Of a stretch of DNA of 28,142 nt, positions 1 to 4,221 are shown piece by piece (the first letter of the stretch is position 1; every line of letters begins with the position of its first letter). The notes beneath the pieces are model-generated. The model was given only the letters and a program-made list of their open reading frames with translations, was not told the DNA's origin and did not search any database. The stretch spans positions 1 to 28,142 of IMG/VR virus record IMGVR_UViG_3300043436_001302. The stretch is one strand, 5' to 3'. Both the position numbers and the translations under genes were made by a program. The DNA comes from a virus.

Positions 1-28
1 CTACGCCACAATGTTTACAGATTTTCAT
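1..28 (-). CDS. N-terminus of a CxxC protein, cut by the window edge
   Basis: An ATG at position 28 (minus) opens a frame reading MKICKHCGV before the window ends. A strong Shine-Dalgarno AAGGAG (35-40) sits 6 nt upstream, and a T4-late-type TATAAATA lies just before that. The CxxC pair at residues 4 and 7 suggests a zinc-binding N-terminus, as found in many phage HNH or endonuclease VII-like proteins, but nine residues cannot settle the family. The start is well supported; the function is unknown. Confidence 0.6.
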
Positions 29-48
29 AGAATACTCCTTTTATTGAG

Positions 49-56
49 TATTTATA
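49..56 (-). promoter_or_regulatory. T4-type late promoter box TATAAATA
   Basis: The minus strand reads TATAAATA followed by C, an exact match to the T4 late promoter -10 consensus. It lies about 20 nt upstream of the start codon at 28 and just ahead of its Shine-Dalgarno. No -35 is expected for this class, which is recognised by a gp55-type sigma factor. The match and position are seen; late use is inferred from T4 biology. Confidence 0.55.
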
Positions 57-61
57 AAACT

Positions 62-84
62 GTAGCGTTAGACCCTATCGCTAC
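62..84 (-). terminator. Hairpin, possible terminator of the tRNA/ncRNA transcript
   Basis: GTAGCG (62-67) pairs with CGCTAC (79-84). After one T-T mismatch, TAG (69-71) pairs with CTA (75-77) around a three-base loop. Read on the minus strand, the stem is followed by AGTTTT, a weak U tract. It would end transcription coming from the tRNA-Asp side just before the late promoter at 49-56. It could also simply be an insulating hairpin. Confidence 0.35.
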
Positions 85-255
85 TTGAATAGATAACGGC
101 TTTCGTACTGCGAGGGTGCCGTCAACCCTACCCAACGTATCCCGAAGGATGCTCGGCGTACTAAATGGTGGAGGAGTTTCATACCTTAATACTTTATATC
201 TCTCCCCAAGCCCGTATGTCAGGCACCCACATTGTCAAGAGGTGGGCTGTTATAA
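85..255 (-). other. Structured gene-free interval next to tRNA-Asp
   Basis: I see no convincing ORF or tRNA here. The minus strand has several short hairpins: ATCC/GGAT closed by a UUCG tetraloop (139-150), ACGGC/GCCGT (96-100 with 118-122) and CCCAC/GTGGG (226-230 with 242-246). It is more GC-rich than the flanking sequence. It may hold a second small RNA or processed tRNA trailer. The individual stems are short, so this is only a candidate. Confidence 0.3.
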
Positions 256-329
256 TGGCGATCTTGGCGAGGCTCAAACTCGCTTCTCCTCTTAGACAGA
301 GAGGTGTGATATCCATTCACTACAAGACC
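256..329 (-). tRNA. tRNA-Asp(GTC)
   Basis: Full cloverleaf: acceptor GGTCTTG/CAAGATC (one G-T), D stem GTGA/TCAC, anticodon stem CCTCT/AGAGG with loop CTGTCTA (anticodon GTC), T stem GCGAG/CTCGC with loop TTTGAGC, discriminator G and encoded CCA. It decodes GAC/GAU. It is the last tRNA of a four-gene minus-strand cluster (569-256). Confidence 0.93.
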
Positions 330-334
330 TTAAT

Positions 335-409
335 TGGTGTGCCAGAAGAGAATTGAACTCTTGACCGTCGGTTTAAGAGACCGCTGCTCTACCACTGAGC
401 TACTGGCGC
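335..409 (-). tRNA. tRNA-Lys(CTT)
   Basis: Acceptor GCGCCAG/CTGGCAC, D stem GCTC/GAGC, anticodon loop CTCTTAA (anticodon CTT), T stem AAGAG/CTCTT with loop TTCAATT, discriminator A and encoded CCA. Two mismatches stand out: C2-A71 in the acceptor and G27-A43 at the top of the anticodon stem. It should still fold. It lies 5 nt from tRNA-Asp and from tRNA-Gly. Confidence 0.88.
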
Positions 410-413
410 ATAT

Positions 414-488
414 TGGAGCGGGAAATGGGGATCGAACCCACGACATTCACGTTGGCAACGTGACGCTCTACCTCTGAGCTATACCCGC
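414..488 (-). tRNA. tRNA-Gly(GCC)
   Basis: Acceptor GCGGGTA/TTCCCGC with a T6-T67 mismatch, D stem GCTC/GAGC, anticodon stem TCACG/CGTGA with loop TTGCCAA (anticodon GCC), T stem GTGGG/CCCAT with loop TTCGATC, discriminator T and encoded CCA. It reads GGC/GGU. A second glycine tRNA (UCC) lies at 15240-15313, so between them the four glycine codons could be read. Confidence 0.93.
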
Positions 489-492
489 ATAT

Positions 493-569
493 TGGCTCCC
501 TTAATAGGATTCGAACCTATAACGGCCTGATTAACAGTCAGGTGCCGGTACCAACCCGGCTCCAAGGGA
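493..569 (-). tRNA. tRNA-Asn(GTT)
   Basis: Acceptor TCCCTTG/TAAGGGA, D arm GCCG...GGC, anticodon stem CCTGA/TCAGG with loop CTGTTAA (anticodon GTT), T stem ATAGG/CCTAT with loop TTCGAAT, discriminator G and encoded CCA. It is the first tRNA of the four-gene cluster in transcription order and follows the structured RNA candidate at 583-696 by about 14 nt. Confidence 0.95.
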
Positions 570-582
570 ATAAAACTTATCA

Positions 583-696
583 CTTCCGCGACACACCAGC
601 TAGTTTAGTTCGATAAGCTAGTATCGGACGCAGACGTTTCGAACCAACCTGTCGTCCTGTCTGGTGTGTCTCGGAAGAGATAACTTTCGTTATCTC
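583..696 (-). ncRNA. Candidate structured RNA: three-way junction plus GAAA-capped hairpin
   Basis: The minus strand can fold compactly. P1 is a perfect 10-bp stem, 590-599 with 661-670, extended by six more pairs (583-588 with 672-677) after one C-T mismatch. P2 is 600-607 with 614-621 (8 bp, one G-T). P3 is 626-633 with 649-657, 8 bp with one bulge at 652. Together these make a three-way junction. Just 5', 677-684 pairs with 689-696 (8 bp) around a GAAA tetraloop. It does not fit a tRNA: there is no anticodon arm, no usable T arm and no CCA. It sits between the CDS at 727 and tRNA-Asn. T4 also carries small stable RNAs in its tRNA cluster, so the setting fits. Function is unknown. Confidence 0.6.
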
Positions 697-726
697 CGGA
701 ACTTAACAATGTAAATCAGCAGACCG

Positions 727-921
727 TCATTCCTTGAGATCACTAAAGGATCGACTACGCGGCTCCTGATTAAAAGAGCCAGTAGCAAAGACAACGGTAT
801 CATCGGGAGCAATCTCCCGTTTAGCACGTAGATCCCATCCCGGATGGATGAAATCTGGTAGTCCGAAAATGCGACAAGCCCGAAGGTATTCGTCGCCCTT
901 AAACCCTACGAAGTGAAGCAT
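727..921 (-). CDS. Small hypothetical phage protein (64 aa)
   Basis: I place the start at 921 (MLHFVGFKGDEY...) because GAGGTGA sits a few bases upstream. The longer frame from 966 has no ribosome site, and its start overlaps the promoter motif at 941-979. The product is 64 aa, slightly basic, with no membrane segment or cysteines. Residues such as FGLPDFIHPGWD and DDTVVFATG look like a folded conserved core rather than chance translation. No family is recognised. It is the last protein gene before the RNA cluster and probably shares its transcript. Confidence 0.7.
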   Translation of the reverse strand: MLHFVGFKGDEYLRACRIFGLPDFIHPGWDLRAKREIAPDDTVVFATGSFNQEPRSRSFSDLKE

Positions 922-940
922 TCTGTCACCTCTCAATCTC

Positions 941-979
941 TCACATACTATAGATAATGCCTGCAAGTCTGTTTTTCAA
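941..979 (-). promoter_or_regulatory. Repeated tripartite promoter-like motif, copy A
   Basis: The minus strand reads TTGAAA (979-974), N7, TTGC, N7, ATCTATAGTAT (955-945), then GTGA. The same three blocks at identical spacing recur at 6068-6106. Taking TATAGT as a -10 puts transcription start about 15 nt before the Shine-Dalgarno of the gene at 921. TTGAAA is 21 nt from TATAGT, too far for an ordinary sigma-70 -35, so another activator may be involved. Confidence 0.5.
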
Positions 980-986
980 TGTTTTG

Positions 987-1021
987 TTTTGCATAGCTGC
1001 TATGTTTTTTTTGCATAGCTG
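987..1021. repeat. Two copies of a 13-bp direct repeat
   Basis: TTTTGCATAGCTG occurs at 987-999 and again at 1009-1021, 22 bp apart (two turns of the helix). The first copy continues into CATAG-CTG-CTATG, a small inverted repeat followed on the plus strand by eight T. The pair lies between the terminator at 1021-1058 and promoter motif A, so it could be a regulator-binding site or a remnant of terminator duplication. Confidence 0.5.
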
Positions 1022-1058
1022 GAAAAGAAGAACCCCGAGGCTTTCGCTCCGGGGTTCT
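1021..1058 (-). terminator. Rho-independent terminator
   Basis: AGAACCCCG (1029-1037) pairs with CGGGGTTCT (1050-1058), and a few further pairs close the inner loop around GCGAAAGC. On the minus strand the stem is followed by TCTTTTCC. The strong GC stem with a U-rich tail is typical of intrinsic terminators. It ends the short unit that begins at the promoter 1193-1223 and insulates it from the gene at 727-921. Confidence 0.75.
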
Positions 1059-1085
1059 GAGAATCTAAGTCTGATATGAGACTTA

Positions 1086-1166
1086 TTACACAGCACCCCT
1101 CAAGTCTGCCCATGATGGGCGACCTTCGAATTGATTATTTGTAATCGGGCAATAATGCTGTTTCAT
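1086..1166 (-). CDS. 26-aa small ORF in its own transcription unit
   Basis: ATG at 1166 opens a 26-codon frame (MKQHYCPITNNQ... ending ADLRGAV) with stop TAA at 1088-1086. AGGA lies only two bases before the start, a tight but possible ribosome site. The unit is bounded by the promoter at 1193-1223 and the terminator at 1021-1058, giving a transcript of roughly 160 nt with little room for anything else. The peptide has one cysteine and no membrane segment. No family is recognised, and the transcript could instead be a non-coding RNA. The position is well supported; coding is plausible. Confidence 0.45.
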   Translation of the reverse strand: MKQHYCPITNNQFEGRPSWADLRGAV

Positions 1167-1192
1167 TTTCCTGTTTCTCTTAAACTGTATTC

Positions 1193-1223
1193 TATTTATA
1201 TCACATTTGGACTGGATTGTCAA
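1193..1223 (-). promoter_or_regulatory. Promoter: TTGACA-N17-TATAAA, overlapping TATAAATA
   Basis: TTGACA (1223-1218) follows the stop codon of the 2OG oxygenase directly, then 17 nt, then TATAAA (1200-1195). The same bases read TATAAATA (1200-1193), the T4 late box. The site could therefore be read by host sigma-70 early and by a late phage sigma later. It drives the short unit 1166-1021. Confidence 0.7.
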
Positions 1224-1853
1224 CTAATCAATAATTTTTTTAATTCTTAATTTGTCGCCTAGCTTTTCTCTTCCATCAAATGCATGATCGGTATTTGGAC
1301 CATTAGCATCGACATAATGAAGAAATACCTGTGTCTGCCATTTGCCTTTATATTCTTGTCTCCAATGCCAAAGATCAATGCCCCTATAGATGAGGGCTCC
1401 ACCAACATCAATTACCTGTCTATGAATGTTTGTATATCCGTCAACTCTAGAAAAGAAGAAAGGCCATATTTCAGAATTTTTCTCATGACCCAAAGTTATA
1501 GTCAATGATATTTCACAACTGGGTCTATCTCTATGAAGCATTAGAGTTTCATTGGTCCGATAGAGTCTTGCATAAGTATATGTCGGCAATAAAGACATAT
1601 TTAACAGGTTAGACAGCTTTGGTCGACTAACCTCTAGAAAAGTGTCCATAGTAGGATCACCATATATACCAGAAGAAAAAGGACATTGCCGATCGGTTTT
1701 CATTTTGCCCTCATCGTTCAGAGCAAACATATGTCTTGTTAACGCATCGCATTCAAATTTATCAACAAACTTTGGGATATATGCCCAACCATGTTTTGCA
1801 AAATGTTGCTCTACGTTTAATCCGTATTCTCTTTGATCTAGTGTATCGCTCAT
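1224..1853 (-). CDS. 2-oxoglutarate/Fe(II)-dependent dioxygenase-like protein
   Basis: The product is 209 aa. The iron-binding HxD is visible at H107-R108-D109 (LMLHRDRPSCEISLTITL), in the position typical of prolyl-hydroxylase-like folds, with a likely distal histidine at H163 in GIDLWHWRQ. This family uses O2 and 2-oxoglutarate to hydroxylate a substrate; phage homologues are common in T4-like genomes and mostly of unknown substrate. The start at 1853 has AAGGG six bases upstream and a late box at 1872-1879. The stop TAG abuts the next promoter. Its neighbours are tRNA-Leu and a sugar O-methyltransferase, so a role in modifying a glycan or virion protein is possible but not shown. Confidence 0.8.
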   Translation of the reverse strand: MSDTLDQREYGLNVEQHFAKHGWAYIPKFVDKFECDALTRHMFALNDEGKMKTDRQCPFSSGIYGDPTMDTFLEVSRPKLSNLLNMSLLPTYTYARLYRTNETLMLHRDRPSCEISLTITLGHEKNSEIWPFFFSRVDGYTNIHRQVIDVGGALIYRGIDLWHWRQEYKGKWQTQVFLHYVDANGPNTDHAFDGREKLGDKLRIKKIID

Positions 1854-1871
1854 TTTATACCCTTTTATTCT

Positions 1872-1879
1872 TATTTATA
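1872..1879 (-). promoter_or_regulatory. T4-type late promoter box TATAAATA
   Basis: TATAAATA on the minus strand lies 18 nt upstream of the oxygenase start at 1853, in the short gap after tRNA-Leu. An expected start site about 6 nt downstream leaves just enough leader for the AAGGG ribosome site. It is an exact consensus match; late expression is inferred. Confidence 0.5.
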
Positions 1880-1891
1880 AGAAATATAAAA

Positions 1892-1973
1892 TGGTGTGAG
1901 TAGAGGGACTTGAACCCCCATGCTTACGCGGTGGATTTTGAGACCACTGTGTCTACCGTTTCACCATACTCAC
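1892..1973 (-). tRNA. tRNA-Leu(CAA), overlapping the end of a CDS
   Basis: Class II tRNA: acceptor GTGAGTA/TACTCAC, D arm GTG...CAC, anticodon stem GTGGT/TCCAC (T31-T39 mismatch) with loop CTCAAAA (anticodon CAA), an 11-nt variable arm, T stem GGGGG/CCCTC with loop TTCAAGT, discriminator A and encoded CCA. The first 21 nt are also the last codons and stop of the methyltransferase gene 1953-3035; the D-arm sequence GGTAG supplies the TAG stop. Confidence 0.92.
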
Positions 1974-3035
1974 TTTGTCTCCCACATATTCTTCGTATAC
2001 CCAACCCTTTCGGATCCATGACATGTTACGAACAATTCGCAGCATATCAGTAATATCACAAACTCTAAACCCTTCTTCTCCAAACTGATGAGGACCCGTT
2101 TCTTGATTAAGAGATATTAGATGTTTTGCATTCTTCTTAATCAAATCCAGATAATTAGTGGCACTTTCTCTACTCATCTCAATAAAACTATCAGCGTTGA
2201 GCACAAGATCATAATCTCCTGTGAAATCGCCAGTTGGCATAAAAGTAATACCATTGTATCGACTGAGGTTAGTACCAAGAAAATACATCTGCAATGTCGA
2301 AATGCTCGGCAAATCTACAATCGTTAAGTTTCGATAACCCAATCTATGTAGATAGAACGCTAGATGACCAACGCCACCACCAATCTCACAAATCCGAATG
2401 TTTTTATCTGGATACTTGTCTGCTACTGTTAGCGCCAAGTATAAGGCAAACATATCTCTTTGACTATATAGTCCAAATTCTGTTTGGATGCCTAGATTAT
2501 CGCCTGCGTATTTTGGAGCAGAGATATCAAAAGCATATGTTTTGGCAATCAAATCTAGAAAGAATTCTGGCTTCTTGTCCATGAAGACTTTAAAAGTAGG
2601 ATCTTCTGGATTGAAGCATGGTATTAATCCAATAGCTTCGGCAATAGATACTAGCTTATCAAAGACGCCAAACACAAACATGGTTCTTTCATGCTTGTTT
2701 TTTTTATAGAAATCGTATAACAAGTCTCCGCCAAAAATGCCTCGCGTGAGCGAGGAACTACACATATTTCTCAGCGTCTCATGAAGTTCCGGAAACTTCT
2801 TATCGATAAGATCCATGCCATAATCTCTATGTGTTGTGATGATTGGCGCCCATGTAATAGGATCTGCGCCATTAATGATACTCTCTTTCAACATTCGTGC
2901 ATAGAAATAGTCGCAAATGTCGTTTAGAAGACCCTCATCACACTTTTGGGTTGGCTTTCCCCAACCCTCTTTATAGTTGAGGCCACTCTCATAATAATGA
3001 TTGTGCATCAAACAATCAAGATAATTTATCTTCAT
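1953..3035 (-). CDS. Putative sugar O-methyltransferase (SAM-dependent)
   Basis: About 360 aa. The C-terminal half holds a Rossmann SAM site, ICEIGGGVGHLAFYLHRLG, followed by an acidic strand end TIVDLP and the helix STLQMYFLGTNL. This arrangement matches the 'putative sugar O-methyltransferase' (NanM-like) family, which methylates surface-glycan sugars. The reported frame opens with GTG at 3044, but ATG at 3035 with GAGTGA upstream is the better start. Its 5' end follows a tRNA-like gene by 16 nt and its last seven codons lie inside tRNA-Leu(CAA). Function rests on motif recognition; the substrate is unknown. Confidence 0.75.
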   Translation of the reverse strand: MKINYLDCLMHNHYYESGLNYKEGWGKPTQKCDEGLLNDICDYFYARMLKESIINGADPITWAPIITTHRDYGMDLIDKKFPELHETLRNMCSSSLTRGIFGGDLLYDFYKKNKHERTMFVFGVFDKLVSIAEAIGLIPCFNPEDPTFKVFMDKKPEFFLDLIAKTYAFDISAPKYAGDNLGIQTEFGLYSQRDMFALYLALTVADKYPDKNIRICEIGGGVGHLAFYLHRLGYRNLTIVDLPSISTLQMYFLGTNLSRYNGITFMPTGDFTGDYDLVLNADSFIEMSRESATNYLDLIKKNAKHLISLNQETGPHQFGEEGFRVCDITDMLRIVRNMSWIRKGWVYEEYVGDKVSMVKR

Positions 3036-3036
3036 A

Positions 3037-3255
3037 TCATTCACTCAAATTGGTTGGCGTGCTAGGTTTCGATCCTAGTCGAGAACAGTCATCTACTGCT
3101 AAAGGGTTTATAAGGCCCTCTTGTGTACCAACACCCACGCCATTAATCACTGTAGATTGTTTCAGTCCACATGTGTAATACGGACAATTCAAAAGAGCAT
3201 TGATATAATCATCTCCTTTGAAAGTCTTCTTACATTTAGGACACTTTACTTTCAT
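3037..3255 (-). CDS. Small zinc-ribbon protein whose C-terminus runs through a tRNA-like gene
   Basis: 72 aa. The N-terminal 38 residues form a zinc-ribbon-like unit with CPKC at 5-8 and two more cysteines in NCPYYTCG. The start at 3255 overlaps the stop of the upstream gene. The last about 30 codons are read through the tRNA-like sequence 3051-3142, so only the ribbon may be the ancestral protein, and the tail may come from read-through of an inserted tRNA. The stop TGA overlaps the region just before the next gene's ATG. No specific family is recognised. Confidence 0.6.
   Translation of the reverse strand: MKVKCPKCKKTFKGDDYINALLNCPYYTCGLKQSTVINGVGVGTQEGLINPLAVDDCSRLGSKPSTPTNLSE
3051..3142 (-). 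tRNA. Class II tRNA-like gene, anticodon uncertain (TAT?), possibly degenerate
   Basis: Acceptor TGGCGTG/CACGCCA pairs 7/7, the T stem CTAGG/CCTAG pairs 5/5, discriminator A and CCA are encoded, and the D loop has the conserved GG. A long variable arm forms AGCAGT/ACTGTT. Against it: the D stem is only TGT/ACA, the T loop reads ATCGAAA with A instead of T at position 54, and the anticodon stem AGGGC/ACCCT has a C-A at its base, leaving loop CTTATAA (TAT, isoleucine AUA). A long variable arm is odd for isoleucine, so it may be a decaying Leu/Ser/Tyr tRNA. It lies wholly inside the frame of the zinc-ribbon CDS. Confidence 0.55.
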
Positions 3256-3505
3256 TTATCTTTTTAATACCATTCACATAGTTCTCTGCGGCATCTTCAT
3301 GATATCGAAGTGTATGGAATGCATATGATTCCGTAGCAATAATGTTATCGCCTTTATAGAAATCGATCTCATATAGAGGAGTCGACCTATTACGCGAAGT
3401 AGACCTATTGTTACGGATCACAGCCTTTAATTTTCCATCTTCAGAAACATATTCTGCCACTATTTCTACAGGAGTATTTGGCTTTTTGTTTTTAAAATTT
3501 TCCAT
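3236..3505 (-). CDS. Hypothetical protein, 89 aa
   Basis: The start at 3505 has GAGG about five bases upstream. The basic N-terminus (MENFKNKKPNTPVEIVAEY) leads into a beta-rich core with KAVIRNN, YEIDFYKGDN and IIATESYAFHTL, then a helical C-terminus. It resembles the many small phage proteins of one beta sheet and a helix that have no assigned function. The stop overlaps the next start by 20 bases. It lies 15 nt downstream of tRNA-Met/Ile and is probably carried on the same transcript. Confidence 0.7.
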   Translation of the reverse strand: MENFKNKKPNTPVEIVAEYVSEDGKLKAVIRNNRSTSRNRSTPLYEIDFYKGDNIIATESYAFHTLRYHEDAAENYVNGIKKINESKVS

Positions 3506-3519
3506 TTTTCCTCACTATT

Positions 3520-3595
3520 TGGTGCGCCCACCAGGATTCGAACCCGGAACCAGACGGTTATGAGCCGTCAGCTCTAACCATTGAGCTATAGGCGC
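3520..3595 (-). tRNA. tRNA with anticodon CAT (Met, or Ile2 after lysidine modification)
   Basis: Acceptor GCGCCTA/TGGGCGC (one T-G), D stem GCTC/GAGC, anticodon stem GACGG/CCGTC with loop CTCATAA, T stem CCGGG/CCTGG with loop TTCGAAT, discriminator A and encoded CCA. The sequence alone does not separate elongator Met from lysidine-modified Ile; T4 carries the latter type. It is not an initiator. Confidence 0.93.
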
Positions 3596-3600
3596 TTGAT

Positions 3601-3683
3601 TGGTGTCCCCTGCCAGACTCGAACTGGCACTCCGAAGAAGCAGATTTTAAGTCTGCCGTGGCTACCGATTACACCAAGGGGAC
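3601..3683 (-). tRNA. tRNA-Leu(TAA)
   Basis: Class II tRNA: acceptor GTCCCCT/AGGGGAC pairs 7/7, D arm GTG...CAC, anticodon stem GCAGA/TCTGC with loop CTTAAAA (anticodon TAA), an 11-nt variable arm, T stem GCCAG/CTGGC with loop TTCGAGT, discriminator A and encoded CCA. It reads UUA/UUG, codons that this AT-richer phage uses freely. Confidence 0.95.
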
Positions 3684-3684
3684 A

Positions 3685-3760
3685 TGGCGACTCCTGCACG
3701 ATTCGAACGTGCGACCCGCAGCTTAGAAGGCTGCTGCTCTATCCACTGAGCTAAGGAGCC
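3685..3760 (-). tRNA. tRNA-Arg(TCT)
   Basis: Acceptor GGCTCCT/AGGAGTC (one G-T), D stem GCTC/GAGC, anticodon stem GCAGC/GCTGC with loop CTTCTAA (anticodon TCT), T stem GCACG/CGTGC with loop TTCGAAT, discriminator G and encoded CCA. It reads AGA/AGG. It is one base from tRNA-Leu(TAA) and the first tRNA of this group in transcription order. Confidence 0.95.
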
Positions 3761-3770
3761 AGTTTTTTAT

Positions 3771-3959
3771 TTATGCTACATCCTCAAGAATATAACCCTT
3801 GACATAACATCCGTCAAGAAACTTATGGCCAACATAGTGAGCATCATCCGAATTACGATAGAACTGTTCCCACACACAATCGTCTTCTTCAAAACAGTAT
3901 AGCATGAATCCAGCACGATTGTCAAGAACATAAAAATCTACATCATAAGACCTAACCAT
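3771..3959 (-). CDS. Hypothetical protein, 62 aa, acidic
   Basis: The start ATG at 3959 overlaps the stop of the gene upstream (TAATG), a mark of translational coupling. The peptide is acidic and aromatic (SYDVDFYVLDNRAGFMLY, EEDDCVWEQFYRNSDDAHY) with one cysteine pair far apart and no membrane segment. No family is recognised. An internal promoter at 3896-3925 lies within it, just ahead of the tRNA genes, so its 3' half has a double role. Confidence 0.65.
   Translation of the reverse strand: MVRSYDVDFYVLDNRAGFMLYCFEEDDCVWEQFYRNSDDAHYVGHKFLDGCYVKGYILEDVA
3896..3925 (-). promoter_or_regulatory. Intragenic promoter TTGACA-N18-TATACT
   Basis: Perfect -35 TTGACA (3925-3920), an 18-nt spacer and TATACT (3901-3896) lie inside the 62-aa gene, about 130 nt upstream of tRNA-Arg. 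It would give the tRNA-Arg/Leu/Met group its own transcript. It belongs to the set of TTGACA promoters seen across the window. Confidence 0.5.
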
Positions 3960-4186
3960 TACGCGACCTCGCGAAGCTTAATACCAGTGACCCGTTCAAA
4001 CGCGATAACAGAAACGGGGTACTGAGGATTGCCAGTGTATAAACGAAAAGTATCTTTATGATCATGTCGCTCACTTTTGATTACCCTTCCCGACTTGATG
4101 GAGACACTGTGCCGTGCGCCGTACTTGTATTCCGTACGGACATGAACCAGATCACCGACTTGAATATTCCGTTGCTTTGTCATCAT
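3959..4186 (-). CDS. Hypothetical protein, 75 aa, basic, possibly leaderless
   Basis: The product starts MMTKQRNIQVGDLVHVRT and has the look of a small SH3-like or KOW-like barrel (VGDLVHVR..., SGRVIKSE, FRLYTG), but no family is certain. No Shine-Dalgarno precedes the ATG at 4186. The promoter at 4193-4221 predicts a transcript start at about this ATG, so translation may be leaderless or may begin at the second Met. The stop is coupled by TAATG to the 62-aa gene. Confidence 0.7.
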   Translation of the reverse strand: MMTKQRNIQVGDLVHVRTEYKYGARHSVSIKSGRVIKSERHDHKDTFRLYTGNPQYPVSVIAFERVTGIKLREVA

Positions 4187-4192
4187 GTTTAT

Positions 4193-4221
4193 ATATTAGC
4201 ATTATCCAGCGGTTTTGTCAA
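4193..4221 (-). promoter_or_regulatory. Promoter TTGACA-N17-TAATAT
   Basis: Perfect -35 (4221-4216), a 17-nt spacer and TAATAT (4198-4193), placed at the 3' end of the SprT-like gene and directly before the 75-aa gene. The likely transcript start (about 4186) coincides with the start codon. It is one of the better sigma-70-like promoters in the window. Confidence 0.65.

Noticed and set aside
229-256. Plus-strand TATAAT as a promoter
   Set aside because: No acceptable -35 at 16-18 nt, and no plus-strand gene follows.
590-670. A tRNA reading of the 10-bp-stem structure
   Set aside because: On neither strand do a D arm, anticodon arm and T arm line up, and no CCA is encoded.
991-1010. Plus-strand hairpin plus T8 as a terminator
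   Set aside because: The stem is only 5 bp and AT-rich, and no plus-strand gene precedes it.
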